A DNA stretch of 43,821 nt. It comes from a bacterium (GTDB taxonomy: Bacteria; Actinomycetota; Acidimicrobiia; Spongiisociales; Spongiisociaceae). The DNA is taken from the NCBI GenBank assembly GCA_028821235.1, contig JAPPGV010000128.1, forward strand, positions 1 through 43,821. The letters are read 5' to 3'. The notes under the pieces are model-generated. The model was not told the origin of the DNA. It saw nothing but the letters and a program-made list of their open reading frames with translations, and made no database searches. Below are positions 1 through 9,038 of the stretch, in pieces (the stretch's first letter is position 1; each line of letters begins with the position of its first letter). A program made the position numbers and the translations under genes.

Positions 1-1922
1 GGTCCCCCTCCGCTGACGGTCGGCCGAACATCACGTCGAGCAGCGAGGCTCCCCTGGCTTCGCGGAATACGTCCTCGCAGCGGTCCAGCACCGCCCTCGC
101 CACCGGCTCGCTCTCGTACAGGTCCCGGCCCATGCCGGCCCACTGGCTCCCCTGCCCGGTATAGACGAAGGCCACCCGGGTGGCGGCCCGGGGCTCCGGG
201 CCCTCGCCGTCCTCCGCCAGGGCGGCCAGCCCGGCCCGCAAGGAGTCGACATCCGTGAAGGCGAGGCCGGCCCGGTGGTCGAAGTGGCTGCGGCCGATAC
301 CCGCCGTCCAGGCCATGTCTGCCAGGCTCGACCCGGCGGTCCGGTCATCGAGCCAGGACAGGTATCCCTCCGCAAGCTCGCCGAGTGCCTTCCCCGACTT
401 GGCCGACAAGGGTAGGAGGCGCGTCCGGCGATCACCGAGGCTTTCCGCCGGCAACGGGATACCGGCCACCGGCGGCGGCAGCGACACCGGCACGACCTGC
501 ACGGCGCCCGCCGCTCGGTGCTCCCGGCCGCGCTCGCCATCCGGGTCGCCATGCTCCTCCACCACGAGGTGGGCGTTCGTCCCGGATATCCCGAAGGAGT
601 TCACCCCGGCAAGCCGCGGGCCCGGGTAATCGCTCGGCCAGTCCATCCGGGAGGAGGTGACCTTGAGGGGTAGCCGATCCCAGTCGACGCTGGGGGTGGG
701 ATCGTGGAAGTGCAGGTGTTTCGGGATCACGCCCCGGTTCACCACCAGCGCCGCCTTGATCAATCCGGCGATGCCCGCCGCCGACTCGAGATGGCCGATG
801 TTGGTCTTGACAGAACCGATGAGCAGGGGCCGGCCGGGCCGGCGTTCCGCTGCGAAGACGTTGGCCACGGCATCGATCTCGATCGGATCGCCCACCGAGG
901 TCCCGGTCCCGTGAGCCTCCAGGTAGTCGATCTCCGACGAACGGACGCCAGCATCCGACAGGGCTGTCTCCATCACCTGTTCGAGGGCGGGCGTGTGGGG
1001 GACCGTCAGGCCGGTGCTGGCGCCTCCGTGGTTCACCGCCGCACCCCGGATGACCGCCCAGACCCGGTCGCCGTCGGCCACCGCCTCGCTGAGCCGTTTC
1101 AGGACGACGACGCCGCAACCCTCACCCCGCACGTAACCGTTGGCGGAGGCGTCGAACGTCTTGCACTGCCCGTCGGGGGACAGCATCATCGCGTCCGCCC
1201 TCAGTTCGTAGATCCGGGTGTTGAGAATGGCCTGGACGCCGCCCACGATGGCCAGATCCGCCTTGCCCTGCTGGAGGTCCGCCACCGCGTCGTGCGCCGC
1301 CACCAGGGACGAGGCGCAGGCCGCATCGACCGCCTTGGCCGGCCCCATCAGGCCCAGGACGTAGGAGACCCGCCCGCTGGCGCCGTTCAGGTTGGTCCCG
1401 CTGAGGGCGTAGAGGCACCCGGCCGCCTCGCTGGGCTTGAGCGAGTCCACGACCATCATCCGGTACTCGTCGTTGCTGATCCCGGTGTAGACACCGGTGC
1501 GGGTCCCGCTCAGCCGGGCCGGGTCCATGCCGGCGTCCTCGAGAGCCTGCCAACTCACCTCCAGCATCATGCGCTGCTGCGGGTCGAGTAGTTCCGCCTC
1601 GACCGGAGAGATGCGGAAGAAGCCGGCGTCGAACCGGTCGATCCCCTCGACGAAGGCACCGAAACGGCATGCCTCGTTCTGCTCGGGGTCGTCGAACAGA
1701 TCGGCCAGGCGTTCTCCACCGGAACCTGGGATGCCCTCGGTCACGGTGTTGCGGCCCTCGGTCAGTACCTGCCAGAAGGACTCCAGGCTGTTGGCGCCTG
1801 GGAACCGGCACGCCATGCCCACGATCGCAATCGGCTGTCCGGCCTGGAAGACCTCACGTCCTCCACCTGCATTTCGGGAGGCTGGTTCCTGTCGAAGGGC
1901 CGGTGAAGTCCTTCACTGTCAT
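1..1922 (-). CDS. Type I polyketide synthase, N-terminal part (KS and start of AT), runs off window
   Basis: Reading the minus strand from about 1890 gives a continuous ketosynthase: the opening IAIVGMACRFPGA, the active-site cysteine in VDAACASSLVA (codon at 1316-1318), and the two histidines in EAHGTGTSVGDP (about 900-913) and KTNIGHLESAAG. A linker follows, then the start of an acyltransferase domain (GQGSQWAGMG near 133-160); the gene leaves the window at base 1. All three KS catalytic residues are present, so the domain looks active, extending acyl chains on a carrier protein. The start is odd. The only good ATG (1922, giving MTVKDFTGPST) hits a stop after 22 codons, while the KS frame is closed upstream by TGA near 1913-1915 and has no ATG or GTG before the conserved IVGM motif. 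A one-base deletion between about 1856 and 1915 would join them. I cannot tell a real mutation from an assembly error. Later modules are unknown. Confidence 0.9.
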
Positions 1923-2181
1923 GGGCTCTACTCCTGAACCGAGGGGCGATACTCGCGCGGACTGTTACGGACAATTATCGCCAGCGGATGATCAATGGCA
2001 AAAGCGTTTTGCCTGCGTGCTGTCCTGTGATCGGGAGTAGTCCGCCGCTAACGAGGATGTCCGTCCGGCATCGAAGATCGACGAGACCCCTTCCGATCTC
2101 GAGCCTTCAGGAATAGGCCTAGATTCGACCTTGTGGAGCAGAGTTATTCCGACTTGAGGCGTGAATAACGATATTCGGGGG

Positions 2182-2210
2182 TTGACACTGTCACAGGCCA
2201 TTGATATAAC
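2182..2210 (+). promoter_or_regulatory. Consensus sigma-70-type promoter for a leaderless HNH gene
   Basis: TTGACA at 2182-2187 and TATAAC at 2205-2210 are separated by exactly 17 bases, a near-perfect vegetative promoter. The ATG of the HNH gene begins at 2217, seven bases after the -10 box, where the +1 nucleotide is expected. No Shine-Dalgarno sequence precedes that ATG. The mRNA is therefore predicted to be leaderless or nearly so, a common arrangement in actinobacteria. The rest of 1923-2181, between this gene and the divergent PKS, shows no gene. Confidence 0.75.
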
Positions 2211-2216
2211 TAGATC

Positions 2217-3503
2217 ATGGAACACGAACGAATGTTCGCTACAGCCAATTGTAGGGACACCGCCCAGAGGCCCGACAACCCGGCCAATGGCGCCGCGGGT
2301 TGCGACGCCGGCCAAAGGATGTCCGCACTCGTTGACCACCTCGACCGTTTCGTAGCCGAGGAAACCTCCCGACACCACCCCGAAGAAGCGCTGGGATTGT
2401 TGGGACGCCTCCAAACTCGGCTGTCCTCGCACATATGCGACCTCACCCTCCAAGCCACCGTTGCCAACCCGAACACGGACGCCGTTGGAGTCCTGAAGCG
2501 GAACTCGCGGTTGTCGGGGAGGGACGCCAAGCGGATGGCCAAGGTCGCAGAGCGGCTTCCGGACCTGCCGAAGGTCGCAAGAGCCCTCGCAGAGGGAGAG
2601 ATAACCGTCGACCATGCCAAGTCGATGGCCGACGCGGCGGACAAGGTGGGACCCGATGCGGTCAACTCCGATCCGACCTTGTTGGAGGAAGCCGCCCGGA
2701 CCGGACCTGACGGGTTCGCCCGCAAGGCCCGGGACTGGTCCAACCGGAAGCTGATCGAAGCCGGGATCGACATCCTGGAACGCCAACACCGGGCCAGAGA
2801 AGCGAAACTATGGGTAGACCCGAAAACCGGGATGGGGATGCTGTTCGCCAAGCTAACTGCCACCCAGTTCGCCCACCTTCAGCAAGCCGTGGACGCCCAC
2901 TACCTGGAACTGCTCCGCAGTGACAGCGCCGGCGGGCGAGACCCCGACAAGGTTCGCGCGCCGAAGCAGCGGATGGCCGATGCTCTCGTCAAACTGTTCA
3001 CCAACCTCGACCCGGACACCGGCGAGATCCTGGGCGAGAGCACGGGTCCGAAGGCCAAGGCTTCCACCCAGGTGATCATCCTCGCCGAACAAGGAGTGGT
3101 GGACGGAACCAAGCCCCGGGGACGCTGCGAGATCATCGGGGTGGGACCCGTCCCACGGGAGATTCTCCGTACGTTGTCACCGGACACGGAACTGGCAGGG
3201 ATGATCTACGACCGGGCCGGTCGAATCCTGTGGCTGGGACGCAACCAACGCCTCGCCAACGCCGCCCAACGCCTCGCGGTGGGAGTCCGCGATGGGGGAT
3301 GCTTCCAATGCGGCGCACCCATGCATCGCTGCGAACTCCACCACATCCAAGAGTGGCACCGCGACGGCGGACCCACCGATGTCGATAACTTGGTGGCCAT
3401 CTGCCGCCGCCACCACAGACAACTCGACGCCGGCAATCTCGTAGTGCGGCGCGATCCGAACGGCGGTTACCAGGCCCTCCCGCGAGACGGACCATTTCTG
3501 TGA
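2217..3503 (+). CDS. DUF222/13E12-type HNH endonuclease domain protein
   Basis: A 428-residue protein. The N-terminal two thirds is the helical DUF222 (13E12 repeat) region: DHLDRFVAEETSRH, then KRMAKVAERLPDLPKVARAL and GEITVDHAKSMADAA, a pattern typical of actinobacterial members. The C-terminal ~70 residues form an HNH nuclease: CFQCGAP, the HNH core CELHHIQEW, DVDNLVAICRRHHRQ. The two Cys-x2-Cys-like pairs and the HH and RRHH histidines suggest an intact metal site. Families of this type are multicopy in actinobacteria and their biological role is poorly defined; some sit beside mobile DNA. No transposase or intron signature lies nearby. ATG 2217 is chosen because the consensus promoter ends seven bases upstream; an internal ATG at 2320 would cut the N-terminal helices. 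Confidence 0.92.
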   Translation: MEHERMFATANCRDTAQRPDNPANGAAGCDAGQRMSALVDHLDRFVAEETSRHHPEEALGLLGRLQTRLSSHICDLTLQATVANPNTDAVGVLKRNSRLSGRDAKRMAKVAERLPDLPKVARALAEGEITVDHAKSMADAADKVGPDAVNSDPTLLEEAARTGPDGFARKARDWSNRKLIEAGIDILERQHRAREAKLWVDPKTGMGMLFAKLTATQFAHLQQAVDAHYLELLRSDSAGGRDPDKVRAPKQRMADALVKLFTNLDPDTGEILGESTGPKAKASTQVIILAEQGVVDGTKPRGRCEIIGVGPVPREILRTLSPDTELAGMIYDRAGRILWLGRNQRLANAAQRLAVGVRDGGCFQCGAPMHRCELHHIQEWHRDGGPTDVDNLVAICRRHHRQLDAGNLVVRRDPNGGYQALPRDGPFL

Positions 3504-3739
3504 TAGAAGAGTCCAGAGACTTCACCGACAGCCACGTCTGTGCCAATAGACGCGCACCCCGTAGATGGCCAGTGCCCAGTAAACGCTAGTTAGCAATAGG
3601 TTGGATCGTGTTCATGGCAGGCGGGCTGATACCCCGGGTCGGTAGGGGACCTGCGGTGTGGTTGGTGTGAAGGGCGCCCGGCCACACAGTGGAAGCCTGG
3701 CCTCACTATCTCGCCGCGCCTCCGCGTTAACCTGTTCTG

Positions 3740-4732
3740 ATGCCGTCACCACGCCGTCGGCTACGCCGCACAGTCAACGCCCCGATCAATGATTCGACCA
3801 CTTCAGCGTCGGTGCAGCGAGGATCAGCGGCAGCTCGGCGCCAGGAGCGAAGGCTGCGGCTGATTGTCGCACTGGTAGCGCTCTCGATCGCGGCCTGCGC
3901 GCCCGGCACGCCGGCACCAAACCTTCCGCAAACCACAACACCCGAGCCAAACGTTCCGGAAACCACAACACCCGAGCCAAACGTTCCGGAAACCACAACA
4001 CCAGAGCCAAACGTTCCGGAAACCGCAACACCCGAGACGACTGCGCCCGCGGGCGACGCGCCCGACACCGGCGGGAAAGTTCCGGAACCCGGCCCAGGGC
4101 CGATCGAGTTCGGTTTCTCATTCGAGATCGACGCCGAGGGTTGGGTGGTCGATTTCGCGGATCTTCCCGCGGACTACGACCAGTCGATCTACGAGTTGGA
4201 CAGCGGGCACCGCGCCTTGCCCGAGGATCTCGACGGCGCAGGCATCTACATCCAGGGACACAACCGCAGCGACGATCTGTTCATGTATCTGAAGCGACGG
4301 GTGGACGGCCTGACCCCAACGGCCTCCTACACCGTCTCGGTGGCAGTCGATGTCGCCACGAATGTGGCGGAAGGCATGGTCGGGATCGGCGGCTCCCCCG
4401 GCGAGAGCGTGTATGTCAAGGCGGGAGCTTCCACCAACGAGCCGGAGGTAGAGACCGACCGCACCGGCCATCTCCGGATGACGATAGACAAGGGCAATCA
4501 GTCCCGGAGCGGCTCGCAGATGGCGGTGCTCGGCAACGTGGCCCGTCCGGGCGTCGTGGCCGGGGAGTTTCGCATCAAGACGCTCGACAACCTTGACAGT
4601 CCGGTGACGGTGGAGGCAGACGGCGCAGGAAGCGTATGGCTGGTCGTGGGTTCCGACTCGGGGTTCGAGGGCCTCACCCGCCTGTACTACGACCGGATCA
4701 CTTTCACCCTCACGCCGGTCGTGCCATCGTGA
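3740..4732 (+). CDS. Predicted lipoprotein with Pro/Thr repeat spacer and an unnamed C-terminal domain
   Basis: The N-terminus has an Arg-rich segment, a hydrophobic stretch and the lipobox SIAAC, so export and lipidation of the cysteine are expected. Four ten-residue units (PNVPETTTPE and variants) follow, a flexible wall-spanning spacer. The remaining ~220 residues make one globular domain with FEIDAEGWVVDFADLP, YELDSGHRALP, YIQGHNRSDDLFMYLKRR and GIGGSPGESVYVKAG, rich in beta structure and Gly/Asp, and ending LYYDRITFTLTPV. I recognise the pattern as a recurring hypothetical-protein type but know of no established function. The ATG at 3740 gives a long charged leader; the GTG at 3812 would give a more usual 28-residue lipoprotein signal peptide. 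No neighbour indicates a role; the gene appears to be a single transcription unit. Confidence 0.8.
   Translation: MPSPRRRLRRTVNAPINDSTTSASVQRGSAAARRQERRLRLIVALVALSIAACAPGTPAPNLPQTTTPEPNVPETTTPEPNVPETTTPEPNVPETATPETTAPAGDAPDTGGKVPEPGPGPIEFGFSFEIDAEGWVVDFADLPADYDQSIYELDSGHRALPEDLDGAGIYIQGHNRSDDLFMYLKRRVDGLTPTASYTVSVAVDVATNVAEGMVGIGGSPGESVYVKAGASTNEPEVETDRTGHLRMTIDKGNQSRSGSQMAVLGNVARPGVVAGEFRIKTLDNLDSPVTVEADGAGSVWLVVGSDSGFEGLTRLYYDRITFTLTPVVPS
3917..4036 (+). repeat. Four tandem 30-bp units coding PNVPETTTPE
   Basis: Units run 3917-3946, 3947-3976, 3977-4006 and 4007-4036. The inner copies are almost identical at DNA level, which points to recent slippage or unequal crossing over. The units keep the frame, so copy-number change would lengthen or shorten the lipoprotein spacer without disrupting the protein. 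Confidence 0.9.
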
Positions 4733-5075
4733 TGGAAACCAGCCGACAGGGGCTTGCGCTAGGCGGTTCCGACGCGGTGATTGCGCCGTGGTAGAACCTC
4801 GCTGATGCGGTCCCGCCAGACATCTGAGCGCCGGCGCACACCTGCACGGGTAACCGCGGCAATCGGAACAGCCTTGCGCGGCATCCACCGAAGGCCAGAT
4901 ACGCACCAGGACACGGCCACCCCCCGCTCCAACCCGCCGCCGAGAGTGGACAACCCCTTGATACCCGCCAGTGCTGGGACCGCTGGGCCGAACGGGTCAG
5001 CGAGATCTCGGACCGCATGGATGTTCTGATCTGGTTTCATCGGGATGCCGCGCCGGGGACAAGTGTCGAGCGCGA
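4733..5075. other. Intergenic stretch without a supported gene
   Basis: This 343-bp stretch separates the lipoprotein gene from the convergent livG. A minus-strand frame from ATG 5040 to 4759 would code 93 residues starting MKPDQNIHAVRDL, but it has no ribosome binding site, no recognisable domain and an Arg/Gly/Ala-rich shadow-like composition. A plus-strand frame ending at 5112 contains a sensible-looking segment (CWDRWAERVSEISDRMDVL) but has no start and overlaps the 3' end of livG. Either could be a gene relic; I call neither. Confidence 0.5.
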
Positions 5076-5885
5076 TTACGGGGGTATGTCTGACCTGGAT
5101 TCGCCGAGGTAGGCGCGGATCACGTCGGTATCCCTCTGTATTTCTGCGGGGAGGCCTTCGGCGATCTTGCGACCGAAGTCGAGCACCATCACCCGGTCGG
5201 CGATGTCCATCACCAAGCCCATGTCGTGCTCGACCAGGATCATGGTGATGCCCAGTTCGTCCTGGATGTCGAGAATGAACCGGGCCATGTCCTCGGTCTC
5301 CTCGAGGTTCATCCCCGCCACCGGTTCGTCGAGAAGCAGCAGTTCGGGTTCCATTGCCAATGCCCGGCCCAGTTCCACCCGCTTCTGGATGCCGTAGGGA
5401 AGGAGTTTCACCGGATGCTTGCGCCATCGCTCGATCTCCAGAAAGTCGATGATCTCCTCGGCCTTGAGGCGGTTCTCCAGTTCCTCCCGCTTGGCCCGCC
5501 CCCACCAGAGGGCGCCGGCCACCCAGCCGTGGCTCATCCGTACGTGGCGACCGGTGAGGATGTTGTCCAAGACCGTCATGTGCGCGAACAGTTCTATGTT
5601 CTGGAACGTGCGGGCGATACCCCTCTCCGCGGTCTGGTTGGGTTTCAGACCCATCAGAGGCGAGCCTTTCCATAGGATCGTTCCCCGATGTGGCCGGTAG
5701 ACCTGGTTGATGCAGTTGAAGACAGAGGTCTTGCCGGCACCGTTGGGCCCGATGATGGAGAACAACTCGCCCGGCGCGACGCCGAACGACACCCCGTCCA
5801 ACGCCACCAGCCCCTTGAACGACAGGCTTATATCCTGGACCTCCAGCAATGGGCAGCCGGTGCCGGGATAGCTCACGACAACCAC
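5076..5885 (-). CDS. livG: Branched-chain amino acid-type ABC transporter ATPase (LivG family)
   Basis: A 269-residue ABC ATPase. Walker A is GPNGAGKT, the signature region is LPYGIQKRVELGRAL (the LPYG form typical of LivG), Walker B is LLLLDEPVAGMN, and the switch histidine is in LVEHDMG. It would power a HAAT-family importer as a heterodimer with LivF on the inner membrane face. It is the last gene of a minus-strand operon (ligase, livH, livM, livF, livG) and its start overlaps the end of livF by 13 bases, which suggests translational coupling. The residues before the ABC core (MVVVSYPGTGCP) are not conserved, so a slightly later start is possible. Confidence 0.93.
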   Translation of the reverse strand: MVVVSYPGTGCPLLEVQDISLSFKGLVALDGVSFGVAPGELFSIIGPNGAGKTSVFNCINQVYRPHRGTILWKGSPLMGLKPNQTAERGIARTFQNIELFAHMTVLDNILTGRHVRMSHGWVAGALWWGRAKREELENRLKAEEIIDFLEIERWRKHPVKLLPYGIQKRVELGRALAMEPELLLLDEPVAGMNLEETEDMARFILDIQDELGITMILVEHDMGLVMDIADRVMVLDFGRKIAEGLPAEIQRDTDVIRAYLGESRSDIPP

Positions 5886-6661
5886 CGCTTGCGCCGCTTG
5901 TAGTGCTTGACATCCCGGAAGGACTTGCGCTCCCCGGACCTAAGTCCCAGGTAGAACTCCTGGACGTCGGCGTCCCGGAGGAGGGTCCCTGCATCGTCGT
6001 CCATGACGATGGATCCGGTCTCCATGACGTATCCGTGGTCGGCTACGGAGAGAGCCATATGCGCGTTCTGCTCGATGAGCAGGACCGCTGTGCCCTGACG
6101 GTTGATCTCCACGATGATTCCGGCCATCTGCTCGACCAGGCGGGGCGCGAGGCCGAGTGAGGGCTCGTCGAGGATCATTAGCTTGGGCGCCTGCATCAGG
6201 GCTCGGCCGATCGCCAGCATCTGCTGCTCGCCCCCCGACAGGTAGCCCGCTACCTGCTGGCGCCGCCCCGCCAGGACCGGGAACAGGTCCATAACCCGCT
6301 CGAAGGACCTCCGGACAGCTTCCCGGTCACGAACCGTGTAGGCCCCGGCCGCAAGATTCTCCTCCACCGTCATCTCGACGAAGATCCGGCGCCCCTCCAT
6401 GACCTGGCTGATCCCCATCCTCACCCGCGCCGACGGCAGGGTCCGCGTGATGTCCCGACCCTCGAAGGTGATGGAGCCTTTGGTGATCTCGCCGCCGTGT
6501 ACATCCAGCAAACCGGTGATCGACCTTGCGGTGGTGGTCTTGCCCGCACCGTTCGCCCCGAGCAGGGCGACGATCCGAGCTTCGGGCACTTCGAGGGAGA
6601 TGCCCCTCAGCACCCTAGCCACGTCGTTGTACACGACCTCCAGGTTCGATACCTCAAGCAC
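5873..6661 (-). CDS. livF: Branched-chain amino acid-type ABC transporter ATPase (LivF family)
   Basis: A 262-residue ABC ATPase with Walker A GANGAGKTT, a Q-loop region at ISQVMEGRRIF, signature YLSGGEQQMLAIGRAL, Walker B LMILDEPSLGLAP and switch histidine region LLIEQNAHMAL (LivF usually has Q-N rather than a histidine here). The EGRRIF and LSGGEQQML motifs separate LivF from LivG. The C-terminus has about 20 extra basic residues (VKHYKRRKRWLS). It lies between livM (118 bp upstream) and livG (13-bp overlap). Probable role: second ATPase of the importer coded by this operon. Confidence 0.93.
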   Translation of the reverse strand: MLEVSNLEVVYNDVARVLRGISLEVPEARIVALLGANGAGKTTTARSITGLLDVHGGEITKGSITFEGRDITRTLPSARVRMGISQVMEGRRIFVEMTVEENLAAGAYTVRDREAVRRSFERVMDLFPVLAGRRQQVAGYLSGGEQQMLAIGRALMQAPKLMILDEPSLGLAPRLVEQMAGIIVEINRQGTAVLLIEQNAHMALSVADHGYVMETGSIVMDDDAGTLLRDADVQEFYLGLRSGERKSFRDVKHYKRRKRWLS

Positions 6662-6779
6662 TGCTCACCCGATCAACCCTCGGTGGCGGGAACGACCCGG
6701 GGATGGACGCGACGGACCGTCGTACGCCTCCTCGCCGCCCATCCGCCCTTGCGGAGTGTCATGCGTGACTCCCCGAGCC

Positions 6780-8021
6780 TCAGTAAGTGAATGGCCATCC
6801 CCTCCAGTAGTTCCTTACCCGCACCCAGATCCCGTACAGACCCAGCGGCTCGAGGATCATGAAGAGGATGATCAGCAGCCCGAACAGGATCTGATTGAGC
6901 TGGAACACCGACAGTCCGGGACCCACCCCGGGGAGCGTGTGCACTATCCCTGAGTCGTCGGCGGAGACCGCGACCACCACATCGGCGACCGCGGCCAACG
7001 TACCCTCTCCCCCCACGATGGTTTGTTTCAACGCGTCGGTGAAGTCCTGGACGAGGCGGGGAAGGATGACCACGAAGGCCGATCCCATCAGAGCCCCCGA
7101 CACGGTCCCTGCTCCGCCGATGAGGATGATGGCGAGGAACTCCACCGAAAGGAACAGATCCCAGGTCTCGGGAATCTGGCGACCCACGAACGATGCGAAC
7201 AGGGCGCCCGCCACCCCTGCGAAGCCGGAGGAAATCCCGAAGGCCATCAGTTTGTAGCGGAACTCGTTGACGCCCATCACCTCCGCCGCTATGTCCCGGT
7301 CGCGTATGGCCTGGAAGGCACGTCCGGTCCGCGTCCGCTGCAGGTTCTTTGCGAGTAGCGTCGCCACCACCAGGAACGCCACCATCATCAGGTAGACCTT
7401 GGCCTCCTCGCTCACGGCGTACCCCATCCATACCGAGTCGGTGGTGAAGTCCACCACCGGTTCCTCCTCCTTCCACCACCGCCACTGGAAGTCGGGGAAG
7501 CTGCGCCCCGAGAAGGAGCCGCCGGTGATGAAGGTCAGGTTGCGCCAGGCCCACTCGCCGATGAATACCAGCGCGAGGGTGGCGAAAGCCAGGTACAGAC
7601 CGCGTACCCTCACCGCGGCCGGACCCACCAGGATCCCGATCAAGGCAGGCACCACACCCGCCATCGGCAGCCATATCCACATCGGCAGTCCCAATCCCCA
7701 CAGATCTCCCGTGGGGGCGCCGAACACCGCCCCCACGTAGGCGCCGACACCCATGAAGAAGGCGTGGCCGAGGGATACCTGGCCGGCCACCCCGGTGAGC
7801 AGGTTGATCCCCAGGGCCCCGATGCCGAAGATGGCAACGTGCGACAGTAGCTTCATCCAGTCGTTGTCGCCCAGGAAATCCGGATACAGGGGGATGCGGG
7901 AGGCGAACGGCGCCAGCGCGGCCAGGCCGAGGAACACCGCTAGGACCGCCTTCTTGGTAGCCGTCGGCATCATTGCCTGATCCCGGGCGTAGGAGGTGTG
8001 GAGGAGCGGTCGCCCTCTCAT
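6780..8021 (-). CDS. livM: Branched-chain amino acid-type ABC transporter permease (LivM family)
   Basis: A 413-residue inner-membrane permease with about nine hydrophobic segments. The LivM pattern is clear: GINLLTGVAGQVSLGHAFF, VRGLYLAFATLAL, LQRTRTGRAFQAIRDRDIAAE and GGAGTVSGALMGSAF. A long loop between the early segments contains a tryptophan-rich stretch (WRWWKEEE). ATG 8021 is preferred: it overlaps the livH stop as ATGA and has a GGAG-type ribosome site; the double ATG at 7970-7973 is an alternative that would remove 16-17 residues. It partners with LivH to form the channel. Confidence 0.9.
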   Translation of the reverse strand: MRGRPLLHTSYARDQAMMPTATKKAVLAVFLGLAALAPFASRIPLYPDFLGDNDWMKLLSHVAIFGIGALGINLLTGVAGQVSLGHAFFMGVGAYVGAVFGAPTGDLWGLGLPMWIWLPMAGVVPALIGILVGPAAVRVRGLYLAFATLALVFIGEWAWRNLTFITGGSFSGRSFPDFQWRWWKEEEPVVDFTTDSVWMGYAVSEEAKVYLMMVAFLVVATLLAKNLQRTRTGRAFQAIRDRDIAAEVMGVNEFRYKLMAFGISSGFAGVAGALFASFVGRQIPETWDLFLSVEFLAIILIGGAGTVSGALMGSAFVVILPRLVQDFTDALKQTIVGGEGTLAAVADVVVAVSADDSGIVHTLPGVGPGLSVFQLNQILFGLLIILFMILEPLGLYGIWVRVRNYWRGWPFTY

Positions 8022-8989
8022 ATCCGTCTCACTTCTCCGGTCCCGAAGATGCCGTGCGGGCGAACGAAGAGAACGATCATCATCAACAGGTAGGGAACGA
8101 TCCCGCTGAAGCCGGTGCCGAACAGCGGTTGGTTGAGGTAGCTCCCGGCGAGGGACTCGGCCAACCCCACCACCAACCCTCCGATCACCGCACCACCTAC
8201 CGAGTCGAGTCCGCCGAGGATGATCGCCGGGAAAGCACGCATCGCCAGAAGAGCCGTATCCGGGAAGACACCCACGCGGCGCGGGTACACCGATCCGAAC
8301 ACTCCCCCTACGGTGGCCAGCACCGCCCCGATCGCCCACGCTATGGCGAAGATCCTTCCCACGTTGATCCCCTGAGCGCGGGCGGCCTCCTGATCGAAGG
8401 CGGTGGCGCGCATCGCTACACCTGTGCGGGTGCGGAAGAAGAGGCCCACCAGCAACATCAGGGCTATCGCCGCGACGAACTGGGCTATCTGGGTCTGGGG
8501 AATGATCACGAACCCGAGCTCCACCCTTGCGTCTCCCCATGGATCGGCGATCGATCGCGGATCGGGTCCGATCAGATCGGTCACGACCGTCAGCAGGACG
8601 ATGTGCATACCGAGGGTGATGATCGCCAGCGAGAACAACTCCTCCCCCACCATGGGCCGGACGAAGATCCGTTCCAGCAGCATGCCGACCAGGGCCGACA
8701 GCACCAGGGCAACCATGACCGAGATCGACCATCCCAACACCGGCGACCCCTGGATATAACGACCCGGGAAGTTGAGGTCGACCGCCACGACCGCGGTGAA
8801 GTAAGCCCCCAGGGTCGCAAGGGCCCCGTGCGCGAAGTTGACGACCTGCGTGGCCTTGAAGATGATGACGAAACCCATCGCCAGCAACGCGTAGATGGCG
8901 CCGAGCGAGACACCGTTGACGATTGTCCCGAGGAACTGGCTCGGCCCGGATTGAGCGATGACCCCAAGCGAGAGGACTGCTCCCATCAT
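8018..8989 (-). CDS. livH: Branched-chain amino acid-type ABC transporter permease (LivH family)
   Basis: A 323-residue inner-membrane permease. Family landmarks are GVSLGAIYALLAMGFVIIFKATQVVNFAHG at the N-terminus (seen in parts), LLERIFVRPM, FRTRTGVAMRATAFDQEAA and the cytoplasmic coupling loop ILGGLDSVGGAVIGG, close to the normal LivH length. Its stop overlaps the livM start by four bases (ATGA). The ligase gene ends 50 bp upstream, and that gap holds a heptanucleotide repeat. No periplasmic binding protein gene (LivJ/LivK type) lies in the operon or elsewhere in the window. Confidence 0.92.
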   Translation of the reverse strand: MMGAVLSLGVIAQSGPSQFLGTIVNGVSLGAIYALLAMGFVIIFKATQVVNFAHGALATLGAYFTAVVAVDLNFPGRYIQGSPVLGWSISVMVALVLSALVGMLLERIFVRPMVGEELFSLAIITLGMHIVLLTVVTDLIGPDPRSIADPWGDARVELGFVIIPQTQIAQFVAAIALMLLVGLFFRTRTGVAMRATAFDQEAARAQGINVGRIFAIAWAIGAVLATVGGVFGSVYPRRVGVFPDTALLAMRAFPAIILGGLDSVGGAVIGGLVVGLAESLAGSYLNQPLFGTGFSGIVPYLLMMIVLFVRPHGIFGTGEVRRI

Positions 8990-9005
8990 TCGTCCGCTAC
9001 CCGTT

Positions 9006-9038
9006 CACAAGCCACGAACCACAAGCCACAAACCACCA
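9006..9038. repeat. Heptanucleotide array (CACAAGC-type) after the ligase stop codon
   Basis: Period-7 units CACAAGC, CACGAAC, CACAAGC, CACAAAC and CACCAC directly abut the minus-strand stop codon of the acyl-CoA ligase. The motif matches the right-hand arms of the repeat elements at 31860-34642 (CCAC plus three variable bases), but no opposing (AGTGGTC)n arm is seen here. Confidence 0.75.

Noticed and set aside
1992-2789. Minus-strand open frame opposite the HNH gene
   Set aside because: Antisense shadow of the DUF222 region; the plus-strand gene has a consensus promoter and a recognised domain.
4759-5994. Minus-strand open frame of about 410 codons covering livG
   Set aside because: It is the wrong frame of livG and livF for most of its length; only the last 93 codons fall outside and they show no ribosome site or family.
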